The notes under the pieces: generated by a model
Databases searched by the model: none
What the model saw: the letters and a program-made list of their open reading frames with translations, nothing else
What the model was told of the DNA's origin: nothing
Program-made: the position numbers and the translations under genes
Assembly: GCA_902766515.1 (NCBI GenBank)
Contig: CACXEB010000446.1
Span: 1-6,651 of the forward strand
DNA: 6,651 nucleotides
Source of the DNA: an uncultured Eubacteriales bacterium
Lineage (GTDB): Bacteria > Bacillota_A > Clostridia > Christensenellales > Aristaeellaceae
Reading direction: 5' to 3'
Part shown: positions 1-5,938 of the stretch, piece by piece
Position numbering within the stretch: position 1 is the stretch's first letter
Layout: every line of letters starts with the position of its first letter

Positions 1-11
1 AGCTTCTTCAT
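1..11 (-). CDS. Start of a further operon gene (Met-Lys-Lys-Leu), probably solute-binding lipoprotein; truncated by window edge
   Basis: On the minus strand an ATG at 11-9 is followed by AAG AAG CT, giving M-K-K-L before the window ends. An AGGAGG ribosome binding site lies about 8 nt upstream, inside the gap after the permease gene. A Met-Lys-Lys-Leu start is typical of an exported protein. In LplB/YtcP-type importers the gene next to the two permeases commonly encodes the extracellular sugar-binding lipoprotein. The start is read directly from the sequence; the product is inferred from position only. Confidence 0.55.
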
Positions 12-36
12 GATAAAGCCTCCTAATGATTTTTTA

Positions 37-61
37 TTTCAGCGCCCTTGGGCGCATGAAA
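37..61 (-). other. Intercistronic mRNA hairpin between the permease and the presumed binding-protein gene
   Basis: GCGCCC (42-47) and GGGCGC (50-55) pair. Beyond a single bulged base at 56 the pairing continues with TTTCA (37-41) against TGAAA (57-61). The structure begins directly after the permease stop codon. In the minus-strand transcript it is followed by TAAAAAATC, not a U-run, so it does not look like an intrinsic terminator. Hairpins placed like this in importer operons often mark RNA processing or stability boundaries that raise binding-protein output; that role is inferred here. Confidence 0.5.
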
Positions 62-997
62 TCAGCCTTTGACCGATCCGACGGTCAGACCCTTGACAAA
101 GTACTTCTGGAAGAAGGGATAGACCACCATGATCGGTGCGATGACGACGACCACCGTCGCCATCGTGGAAGAATACTGGGGGATGGTGCCGCCCATCGCC
201 GCGCGGACGGAGGCGGGCACATTGTTGTTGTTCAGCAGGAACTCGATGCTCTTCTGGATATTGATCAGCAGCAGCTGCAGGGGCTTTTTGCTGTTGGTCG
301 TGATGTACAGCTGCGCGTTCTGCCAGTCGTTCCAGTAGGCGGTCGCCATCATGAAGCCGACAGCGGCCAGCGAGGGCTTCAGCAGCGGCAGCGTGATCTG
401 GAAGAAGGTCCGGTAATCGCCCGCGCCGTCGATGGTGGCGGCTTCCATCAGCTCTCCGGGGATGGAGTTGGCGATGTAGGTGCGCAGGATGATGACGTTC
501 ATGGTCGTGACGCACAGCGGCAGAATCAGCAGCAGCAGGCTGTCCTTGAGGCCGTACCAGCTGGTGAACACGATGTAGCCGGACAGCTGGCCGCCGTTGA
601 ACAGCATGGGGATCAGGACGAACACGGACAGGAAGCCCGCCAGCCGGAAGCCGGGACGGCTGATCGAATAGGCGTACATGCTCATGATCAGCAGGCCCAG
701 GAAGGTCCCGACCACGGTGATGCCGATGGTGACCGCATAGGAGGTCGCCAGCTGGGCGCCGTAGCGGAGCACCGAGTTCATGCCGTTCATGGACCAGTGG
801 GTGCCGGGGAAGAAGGTGAAACCGTGCTGGGTGATGAACAGCTCGTCGGTGAAGGCGGAGATGAACACCAGGAGCACCGGGGCGAAGCAGAATACGGTGA
901 ACAGGAACACCAGGAACAGCAGGATGATCTGGCCGGGGCCGATCTTCTTATGCTCGCGGGTGACGAGTTTCTGGGGCTTTTTCGTAGCGGCTTGCAT
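62..997 (-). CDS. Carbohydrate ABC transporter permease, YtcP/LplC-like
   Basis: This 311-residue integral membrane protein is one half of the channel of a sugar ABC importer. It shows about six hydrophobic segments (roughly 22-48, 85-108, 118-140, 152-172, 205-222 and 278-298). The MetI-type coupling loop is at E185-A186-A187 with G191, followed by I201-T-L-P204; this loop docks the ATPase. The C-terminus (QKYFVKGLTVGSVKG) is typical of YtcP/LplC-like permeases of Firmicutes. The ATG at 997 has AAAGGAGG upstream with about 9 nt spacing. The gene starts 20 bp after the stop of the partner permease, so the two are co-transcribed. Length is normal for the family. The substrate cannot be read from the sequence; oligosaccharides or modified sugars are usual for this group. 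No ATPase gene is in view. Confidence 0.93.
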   Translation of the reverse strand: MQAATKKPQKLVTREHKKIGPGQIILLFLVFLFTVFCFAPVLLVFISAFTDELFITQHGFTFFPGTHWSMNGMNSVLRYGAQLATSYAVTIGITVVGTFLGLLIMSMYAYSISRPGFRLAGFLSVFVLIPMLFNGGQLSGYIVFTSWYGLKDSLLLLILPLCVTTMNVIILRTYIANSIPGELMEAATIDGAGDYRTFFQITLPLLKPSLAAVGFMMATAYWNDWQNAQLYITTNSKKPLQLLLINIQKSIEFLLNNNNVPASVRAAMGGTIPQYSSTMATVVVVIAPIMVVYPFFQKYFVKGLTVGSVKG

Positions 998-1017
998 CAG
1001 TCATATCCTCCTTTCCA

Positions 1018-1950
1018 TCAGAACAGCGCGTTCTCGGGCTCGATCTTGCGCACCATCCAGTTGGCAAAGAGCATCAGCAGCAGGCCGACCACGGACTGGA
1101 AGAGGGACGCCGCCGCGGTGTAACCGAAGTTGCCGCTGTTCAGAATGGAGTTCAGCACGTAGGAGTCGATGACCTCCGTGGCGTCATACAGCTGGCCGAT
1201 GTTGCGGGTGACCTGGTAGAACAGACCGGTATCGGAGTGCATGACGTTGCCGACGGACAGGAGCAGCATGACCGTGACCATGGGGATCAGGGAAGGAATG
1301 GTGATGTGGCGGATCTGCTGGAACTTGTTGGCGCCGTCGATGTCCGCCGCTTCATACAGCGAGGTATCGATGCCGGACAGCACGGACATGTACAGGACGG
1401 AGCCGTAGCCGGTGTCCTTCCAGACCTTGACCACCGTCAGGATCAGCGGCCAGTACTGGAGGCCCGCCTTGGCGTAGAACCGGTAGTTGGTGCCGAACAC
1501 GTTGTTGATCATGCCGGTATTGCGGTCCAGGAAAGCGAAGACGATAAACTGGACAGCCGCGTAGGAGATGAACACCGGGATGATCATCAGCGTCTGCATG
1601 GTCTTGGCCATGCGCTTGAAGACCAGCTGGTCGATCGCGATCGCGATGACCACGTTCAGGATGGTGCCCACCGCGGTGAAGATCAGGTAGTAGAGGATCG
1701 TGTTGCGGGTCATGGTGAAGAATTCACCCTTGGAAGCGACCAGGAACTTGAAGTTGTCCAGGTTCACCCACGGGCTGGCGAAGAGGCCGGCCGCGTAGTC
1801 GTACTTCTTGAAGGCCAGCACCAGGCCGACCATCGGCACGTACATGATGAAGAACAGGACCAGGAATGCCGGCAGCGCCATCACGACATGCGCTCTGTGC
1901 TTCCAGATGTTGTCAAGCAACCCTTTCAAACGATACCATCTCCTTATCAT
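1018..1950 (-). CDS. Carbohydrate ABC transporter permease, LplB-like
   Basis: This is the second channel subunit of the same importer, 310 residues from the ATG at 1950. After a short basic N-terminus come hydrophobic segments at about 22-46, 84-108, 118-140, 166-190, 219-235 and 280-298. The coupling loop is Y199-E200-A201-A202 with G206, followed by H215-I-T-I-P219. The ending I-E-P-E-N-A-L-F is characteristic of LplB-like permeases. Start choice is uncertain. The ATG at 1950 has no Shine-Dalgarno in front of it. An AAGGAG at 1945-1940 lies inside codons 2-4 and is 10 nt ahead of an in-frame TTG at 1929, which would give M-K-G-L-L-D-N and 303 residues. Both lengths fit the family. The gene follows the LacI-family gene by 53 bp with no clear promoter between them, so co-transcription is likely. 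Confidence 0.92.
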   Translation of the reverse strand: MIRRWYRLKGLLDNIWKHRAHVVMALPAFLVLFFIMYVPMVGLVLAFKKYDYAAGLFASPWVNLDNFKFLVASKGEFFTMTRNTILYYLIFTAVGTILNVVIAIAIDQLVFKRMAKTMQTLMIIPVFISYAAVQFIVFAFLDRNTGMINNVFGTNYRFYAKAGLQYWPLILTVVKVWKDTGYGSVLYMSVLSGIDTSLYEAADIDGANKFQQIRHITIPSLIPMVTVMLLLSVGNVMHSDTGLFYQVTRNIGQLYDATEVIDSYVLNSILNSGNFGYTAAASLFQSVVGLLLMLFANWMVRKIEPENALF

Positions 1951-2003
1951 TTGTGACGTACAGCTGTTTCGGAAAACGGTCTCCCCCGCCGTTCGTCCCT
2001 TTC

Positions 2004-3008
2004 TTACCCGGCCTGCCGCACGGTGTCCCCGGAGATCAGCCGCGCGGGGATGGTGCGCGTCTCCGGCGGAGCGCCCTCGATCTGCGCAATCAGCATCCGG
2101 GCGGCGGTCTGGCCGATCTGCGCCGCGTCCTGGTCGACTGTGGTCAGGTGCGGATAGAAGTTCTGCATCTGGCCGATGCCGTCATAGCCGGCTACCGAGA
2201 GGTCCTCCGGCACCTGCAGGCCCGCTTTCTGCGCGGCGCTGATCGCGCCGGAAGAGGAAAAATCATCACACAGCAGGATGCATGTCGGCGGATCCGGAAG
2301 CGCCAGCAGCTGCTGGGTCGCAGCGTAGCAGCTCTTCGGGTTCGTGTACTTGCATTCCACCAGGTAAGCGGATGGGATGGTCAGCCCGCGCTCCTGCGCG
2401 GAGGCCAGGAAGGTCCTGACCCGCAGGTTGGTCACGGTGCTCGCTGGGCCGTGGATGTAGGCGATCTTGCGGTGGCCCAGGTCGATCACGTAATTGACCA
2501 GCTGGGACATGCCGCCCACATTGTCCGCCAGGACGCAGGCCCGGTTGGGAAAGACGTTGTCGATCGTCACCAGCGGCAGGTCCGAGTGGACCAGCATCAG
2601 GATCTCGTCCGCGTCAAAGTCCGTATTGGCCACGCACACGCCGTCCAGCTCGCGCGACCGGCAGTGGTCCAGGTACGTGATGCCATGCTGCCCCAGGCGA
2701 TGGCCGATAAACGTGATGTCGTAACCGTTCAGCTCCGCTTCCTTCTTGAAGGCTTCGAGGACCACGGAAAAGAAGGGATGCGTCAGACCGGACTGGCTGT
2801 CGTCGGAAAACAGGACGCCCAGGTTGTAGCTGCGCTTGGATTTCAGCGCGCGCGCATGCACATTCGGCGTGTAATTGAGCTCCTGGGCCGCCTGCACTAC
2901 CAGCTGGCGGGTGCTTTCGCTCACGTCAGGATAGCCATTCAACGCCTTGCTGACTGCCGACATCGACAGCCCCACGCGCTTTGCCAGATCCCGGATCGTG
3001 GCGGACAT
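2004..3008 (-). CDS. LacI-family transcriptional repressor
   Basis: This 334-residue sugar-responsive DNA-binding protein very likely controls the operon it leads. The N-terminal LacI HTH (T4-IRDLAKRVGLS, recognition helix around S15-M16-S17-A18-V19-S20-K21) is followed by the hinge helix with its minor-groove leucine (A54-L55-K56). The effector-binding domain of periplasmic-binding-protein type runs from about residue 60 to the end, with Y-N-L-G-V-L at 61-66, the D-L-G-H-R-K-I-A-Y-I stretch at 176-185 and V-A-G-Y-D-G at 272-277. The start at 3008 is chosen because GGAGGAGGGG lies 5 nt upstream and the protein then begins as LacI proteins usually do. An in-frame ATG at 3038 would add ten residues but swallow this ribosome binding site. 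Length is standard. The effector is unknown, presumably the imported sugar or a derivative. Confidence 0.95.
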   Translation of the reverse strand: MSATIRDLAKRVGLSMSAVSKALNGYPDVSESTRQLVVQAAQELNYTPNVHARALKSKRSYNLGVLFSDDSQSGLTHPFFSVVLEAFKKEAELNGYDITFIGHRLGQHGITYLDHCRSRELDGVCVANTDFDADEILMLVHSDLPLVTIDNVFPNRACVLADNVGGMSQLVNYVIDLGHRKIAYIHGPASTVTNLRVRTFLASAQERGLTIPSAYLVECKYTNPKSCYAATQQLLALPDPPTCILLCDDFSSSGAISAAQKAGLQVPEDLSVAGYDGIGQMQNFYPHLTTVDQDAAQIGQTAARMLIAQIEGAPPETRTIPARLISGDTVRQAG

Positions 3009-3042
3009 CGTTTCCCCTCCTCCGACGGACTGCTGCAATGGT

Positions 3043-3056
3043 CTAAAACGTTTTCG
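3043..3056. promoter_or_regulatory. Probable LacI-type operator overlapping the operon transcription start
   Basis: The core AAAACGTTTT (3045-3054) is a perfect palindrome centred on CG, and the flanking C3043/G3056 also pair, so six of seven positions are symmetric. A central CG is the hallmark of LacI/GalR-family operators. The site covers about +1 to +13 of the predicted transcript, where a bound repressor would block initiation. It departs from the CcpA cre consensus at its outer bases, so a cognate site for the adjacent repressor is more likely than a cre site. Confidence 0.65.
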
Positions 3057-3061
3057 CCATT

Positions 3062-3090
3062 AATATAGCATCCTCCTCCCAGTTTGTCAA
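3062..3090 (-). promoter_or_regulatory. Sigma-70 type promoter of the lacI-permease operon
   Basis: On the minus strand the -35 is TTGACA (3090-3085), the spacer is exactly 17 bp (3084-3068), and the -10 is TATATT (3067-3062). The predicted start is near 3055, leaving a leader of about 47 nt before the repressor ATG at 3008. The -35 matches the consensus fully and the -10 differs at one position. It is the only strong promoter seen ahead of the repressor and both permeases. Confidence 0.85.
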
Positions 3091-3099
3091 TAGGTTGAA

Positions 3100-3111
3100 C
3101 GAAAATTTTCG
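3100..3111. promoter_or_regulatory. Second palindrome upstream of the -35, possible auxiliary operator or UP-like element
   Basis: CGAAAATTTTCG is a perfect 12-bp dyad lying 9 bp upstream of the -35 hexamer. Its outer CGAAAA half resembles the TTTTCG half of the start-site operator, but its centre is AT instead of CG. The centres of the two palindromes are 56 bp apart, not far from a whole number of helical turns (about 5.3). It could be a second repressor site, a site for a regulator of the divergent gene, or an AT-rich UP element. Confidence 0.35.
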
Positions 3112-3261
3112 CAGAAAAATTGAGCCGGTCATAGAAAAACCATCCAGGGATCCGGCCGAATTCGAGGTAAAATCCGCTTTTTTAGCCGATTCCGGAACAA
3201 ATCCGGCGGTTGGCGACATGGATTTCCGGGAGGGAGGCTGCCCGCCGTCCGGAGGCCGCCA

Positions 3262-3316
3262 GCGAAAAAATGACGAAACATTCCGTAAAACGGCGGATGT
3301 TACGAAATTTTTTCGC
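3262..3316. repeat. Long imperfect inverted repeat with A-tract and T-tract arms
   Basis: Outer arms GCGAAAAAAT (3262-3271) and ATTTTTTCGC (3307-3316) pair perfectly over 10 bp. Inside them CG (3274-3275) pairs with CG (3303-3304), AACAT (3277-3281) with ATGTT (3297-3301), and CCGT (3283-3286) with ACGG (3290-3293) around an AAA loop. A-tract, stem, T-tract is the layout of a bidirectional intrinsic terminator, but no gene ends here. It could be a leader attenuator for the downstream deacetylase gene or a boundary between divergent units. The dyad is directly visible; the function is inferred. Confidence 0.5.
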
Positions 3317-3373
3317 CTCGGCCTGTTCCCGGCAGGATAACCGGCCCCGGCGAAGAATTATCTCCATCAATGC

Positions 3374-3406
3374 CATGCGGCGGCATGCTTCCGCCTGACC
3401 GGAAGC
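3374..3406 (+). repeat. Two overlapping GC-rich hairpins close to the deacetylase start
   Basis: CATGC (3374-3378) pairs with GCATG (3383-3387) around GGCG. GCTTCCG (3387-3393) pairs perfectly with CGGAAGC (3400-3406) around a six-base loop. They share base 3387 and could stack or compete in the mRNA leader, ending 43 nt before the ATG. No U-run follows, so neither is a terminator. A regulatory role is possible but not shown. Confidence 0.3.
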
Positions 3407-3449
3407 GCTGCCCGGCCGCCTGTCCATTCCATATGCCCGGAGGTCCTTT

Positions 3450-4604
3450 ATGAAATCCGCATTCATCCGCCGCCTGCTGGCCGCTTTCTCATTGCTGGCC
3501 CTTCTGATGTCTGCCGTCCCCGCCGACGGCGCCGGCGAAGCGAAGGATGTCGCCGCCAACTGCGTGATCCGGCTGTCCGTGAACAAGAATGCGCGGACCG
3601 ACCTGCTGGCCCGGTCGCTCGCCCGCTACTGGGACGGCGGCGCGGACGGCGAGATGACCGTCACCCTGCCCCGGGACGAGAAGGCCCAGGGCGTCATGCT
3701 GGCGCTGTACGACAGCGTCACCGAGATCGTGATCGACAGCCTCGACGCGGACGCGCCGGAGGAGATCGCCCGGTATACCCTCCCCTATATGAACGATTAT
3801 ATCCCGTTCAGCCGTCCCGCGCACAGCTTCCGGATCCGCAACGGAGACGGCGGCAGGGCGCTGCGCATCGGCCGCATCAACGTACTGACGGAAGGCACGC
3901 TGCCCGACTGGGTCCAGCAATGGTCGCCGCCCCTGGAAGGCGCGGACATCCAGCTGATCGCCTGCCATCCGGACGACGAGGTGCTCTGGTTCGGCGGTCT
4001 CCTGCCCACCTATGCCGGCGAGCTTGGGAAGAAGGTGCAGGTCACCTTCGTCCACACCACCACCCCCCGCCTGGACCGCAAGAACGAGCTGCTGGACGCG
4101 CTCTGGCACTGCGGCGTGCGGAATTATCCCCAGCTGCCCGAATCGCCATGGACCCAGGACGTGCCCCGGTACATCCTCCGCGCGATCCGGAAAGCCCGGG
4201 CGCAGGTGGTCGTGACCCAGGACGTGAAGGGCGAGTACGGGAGCGCAAGCCACATCGCCATGGTGGCGGCGGTCATTGACGCCGTCACCGGCCGGAGCGC
4301 CGACCCCTCCGCGGACAGCAATTCCGCGCAGGCCTACGGGACCTGGCAGCCGAAAAAGCTGTATGTCCACCTCTGGCCCGAAAACCAGAGCGTGTTCGAC
4401 TGGAGCCGGAAGCTGCCGCGCATGGGCAACCGCAGCGGCTACAAGATCGCCTGCGAGGCGTTCAGGCTGCACATGTCCCAGCAGACCGGCAAGTACGAGG
4501 TCGCGATGTACGGCGCCCGCGACTGCCGGCGCCTGGGCCTCTACTTCACCCTGGTCGGCCCGGATGACCCGGACCACCCCGACCTGCTGCAGCATATCGA
4601 ATAG
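3450..4604 (+). CDS. Exported PIG-L/LmbE-family deacetylase with N-terminal beta-rich domain
   Basis: This 384-residue protein is probably a zinc-dependent N-deacetylase acting outside the membrane on an N-acetylated sugar or glycan. A Sec signal peptide is visible: K2, R7, R8, a hydrophobic run at about 9-22, and likely cleavage after A25 or A28. Residues 31-165 look like a beta-sandwich accessory domain with discoidin-like or carbohydrate-binding character, a weak call. The catalytic domain starts at about 166 with the diagnostic C172-H173-P-D175-D176-E177. H173 and D176 fit as metal ligands and D175 as catalytic base. The second motif reads G261-E-Y-G264-S-A-S-H268; H268 fits the third metal ligand. 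Family members usually carry an extra His where S265 stands, so activity may be altered. GGAGG lies 6 nt before the ATG. The gene is divergent from the LacI-controlled importer, suggesting a shared substrate. Confidence 0.85.
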   Translation: MKSAFIRRLLAAFSLLALLMSAVPADGAGEAKDVAANCVIRLSVNKNARTDLLARSLARYWDGGADGEMTVTLPRDEKAQGVMLALYDSVTEIVIDSLDADAPEEIARYTLPYMNDYIPFSRPAHSFRIRNGDGGRALRIGRINVLTEGTLPDWVQQWSPPLEGADIQLIACHPDDEVLWFGGLLPTYAGELGKKVQVTFVHTTTPRLDRKNELLDALWHCGVRNYPQLPESPWTQDVPRYILRAIRKARAQVVVTQDVKGEYGSASHIAMVAAVIDAVTGRSADPSADSNSAQAYGTWQPKKLYVHLWPENQSVFDWSRKLPRMGNRSGYKIACEAFRLHMSQQTGKYEVAMYGARDCRRLGLYFTLVGPDDPDHPDLLQHIE

Positions 4605-4638
4605 TCACTTTGACGCATGATCGCGAGGAATCACAGGC

Positions 4639-5265
4639 ATGCAGGCTCTGGAACAGGAACAGTACCTGGCCGATCCCTGCGGGGCGGCTTCTCTTCCATA
4701 CCGGAAGGCAAAGCGGACGGCCGTCCCGGAAGACGTCACGATTATCCGGGAGGACCAGTTTGATCCGGCCCGATGCAGCGGAAAGGACGAACGTTATTTC
4801 AAAATGATTCACCGCCTCCGGGATATCAGACGCCCCGTGCTGCCGGCACAGTATCAGGAGATTCCGTGCAGCGCCGGGGATTTGTCCCGGCATATCAGCG
4901 AGTGCTATGCGGAGGAACGCCTGCCGGCGGATGAGCTGCGCGCCCGCGCCATGCAGCCGGATTTTGATGCCGGTCTGTGGCTGGCGGTCATGGACACAAC
5001 GAACGGCAGGATGGCCGCGTCCGGGATCGCGGAGGTGGATCCCGGGATCAGGGAAGGAACGCTCGAATGGATACAGGTTTCCGCAGCGTACAGGCGGCGG
5101 GGACTGGGACGGTATATTGTGACCGAACTGCTTCAGCGGCTTCACGGAAAAGCGGACTTTGTCACCGTTTCAGGAAGGATGAACAATCCTGACAACCCGC
5201 TCGCTTTGTATCGCGCCTGCGGGTTCACTGACTGCGTGGTCTGGCATATCATCAGGAAACGCTGA
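4639..5265 (+). CDS. GNAT-family N-acetyltransferase
   Basis: This 208-residue cytoplasmic protein is predicted to transfer an acetyl group from acetyl-CoA to an amine; the acceptor is unknown. The GNAT core occupies about 110-208. It includes the beta-4 strand L142-E-W-I-Q-V147, the acetyl-CoA pyrophosphate loop R152-R-R-G155-L-G157, and the late-helix motif N183-P-D-N-P-L-A-L-Y191 followed by A-C-G-F196. The N-terminal stretch Y9-L-A-D-P-C14 and S18-L-P-Y21 resembles a conserved N-terminal extension of a Clostridia GNAT subgroup (from memory, unverified). GAGG lies 10 nt before the ATG, a moderate ribosome binding site. The gene begins 34 bp after the deacetylase stop, so read-through co-transcription is possible, but codon choice looks less GC-biased than in the deacetylase gene. 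Confidence 0.88.
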   Translation: MQALEQEQYLADPCGAASLPYRKAKRTAVPEDVTIIREDQFDPARCSGKDERYFKMIHRLRDIRRPVLPAQYQEIPCSAGDLSRHISECYAEERLPADELRARAMQPDFDAGLWLAVMDTTNGRMAASGIAEVDPGIREGTLEWIQVSAAYRRRGLGRYIVTELLQRLHGKADFVTVSGRMNNPDNPLALYRACGFTDCVVWHIIRKR

Positions 5266-5330
5266 AGACAGCCCTGCTCACGCCCGAACAGCAAGGAAGC
5301 GCCGGATCGGTCCGAAAAAGGAGAAACCCG

Positions 5331-5846
5331 ATGGATTCAACTGACTTGTTTCAGGAAAAGATGATCATCCGGAAAGCGACGGCGGAGGATGCCCGGCAGA
5401 TCGCGGAGATCCTCGTGGAAGACTGGCAAATCGCGTACCGGGGCATCATTGACAGCGCTTACCTGGACGCGATGAGCGTGGAAGAGCGATACCGGCGGGA
5501 ATCGCAGCGGTACCGGCAGTATACGGTCGCCGCGGAGGGCGATGAGATCCTGGGTTTCTCATGGAACGAGATGACCGGCGACGAAGCGGCGGACTGTGAG
5601 ATCATCGCCCTGTATGTCCGGTACGCAAAAAGAAACAGCGGCATCGGGAGGGCGCTGTTTCAGCATTCGATCGAGGCTTTCAGGGCGGCGGGGAAGAAGC
5701 GCATGATCGTATGGTGCCTCAAAGAGAACGCCGAAGCCCGGAAATTCTATGAGAAAATGGGCGGAAAAGCGGATAAAACCGGCACCCATCCGTGGGGAGA
5801 CCGGGATTACGACATGATCTCCTACCTCTATCCGCTGGACGAGTAA
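5331..5846 (+). CDS. GNAT-family N-acetyltransferase
   Basis: This 171-residue protein is a complete single-domain GNAT acetyltransferase of usual length. The first strand is M11-I-I-R-K-A-T-A-E-D20. Strand beta-4 is I91-I-A-L-Y-V96. The acetyl-CoA loop is R101-N-S-G104-I-G106-R107, and the C-terminal helix motif N133-A-E-A-R-K-F-Y140 leads into K142-M-G-G. AAGGAG lies 7 nt before the ATG at 5331. An internal ATG at 5361 (M11) would fit the family N-terminus more closely but has only a weak, closely spaced AGGA. The gene follows the other GNAT by 65 bp on the same strand; the two sequences are clearly different, so this is not a recent tandem duplication. The acceptor is unknown. Confidence 0.88.
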   Translation: MDSTDLFQEKMIIRKATAEDARQIAEILVEDWQIAYRGIIDSAYLDAMSVEERYRRESQRYRQYTVAAEGDEILGFSWNEMTGDEAADCEIIALYVRYAKRNSGIGRALFQHSIEAFRAAGKKRMIVWCLKENAEARKFYEKMGGKADKTGTHPWGDRDYDMISYLYPLDE

Positions 5847-5860
5847 CGGTCCCGCGGCAG

Positions 5861-5908
5861 AAAAAGCATCCCCGGCCGGATTTCACGTTGGAAGCCCGGC
5901 CGGGGATG
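5861..5908 (-). terminator. Strong intrinsic terminator between convergent units
   Basis: CATCCCCGGCCGG (5867-5879) and CCGGCCGGGGATG (5896-5908) form a perfect 13-bp GC-rich stem with a 16-nt loop. Read on the minus strand the stem is followed by C and then TTTTT (5865-5861), a good U-tract for ending the XRE-microprotein transcript. In the plus direction the stem is followed only by TCATTCTAT, so it would end the GNAT transcript less efficiently. No other terminator lies between the two converging units. Confidence 0.85.
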
Positions 5909-5938
5909 TCATTCTATCAGCCGATCCCGGCGCGGCAA

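Larger units (their letters stand above)
3112..3449. other. Gene-free divergent intergenic region / leader of the deacetylase gene
   Basis: No credible coding sequence was found here. The short open frames on either strand lack ribosome binding sites and recognisable domains. Base composition is mixed, with A/T tracts set among GC-rich inverted repeats. No convincing sigma-70 promoter for the plus-strand gene was found; TAAAAT at 3168-3173 is a possible -10 without a good -35. The stretch holds two potential RNA hairpins, listed separately, and would be a long structured leader if transcription starts near its left end. Confidence 0.6.

Noticed and set aside
26..1123. Long plus-strand open frame (365 codons) opposite the two permease genes
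   Set aside because: Its translation is rich in His, Gln, Asp and Arg with no fold signature, as expected for the antisense shadow of GC-rich membrane-protein codons. The minus-strand frames have clear permease motifs.
3043..3056. CcpA catabolite-response element (cre)
   Set aside because: The central CG and A/T flanks resemble cre, but the outer conserved TG and CA bases are missing. A site for the adjacent repressor fits better.
1866..3068. 400-codon plus-strand open frame opposite the LacI-family gene
   Set aside because: It is the antisense shadow of a well-supported regulator, with low-complexity Arg/His/Gln-rich translation and no ribosome binding site.
3262..3316. Miniature inverted-repeat mobile element
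   Set aside because: The dyad is a short hairpin with no target-site duplication, no second copy in the window and no terminal sequence of a known element. A structural RNA or DNA role is more economical.
3095..3340. 81-codon plus-strand frame in the divergent intergenic region
   Set aside because: It begins with TTG inside the operon promoter area, has no ribosome binding site, no domain, and runs through the inverted repeat.
3182..3586. 134-codon minus-strand frame overlapping the deacetylase start
   Set aside because: No ribosome binding site or recognisable domain was seen, and it overlaps the leader hairpins and a real signal-peptide coding region.
3489..4595. 368-codon minus-strand open frame opposite the deacetylase gene
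   Set aside because: The plus-strand frame has a signal peptide, ribosome binding site and catalytic motifs. The opposite frame shows only compositional shadow sequence.
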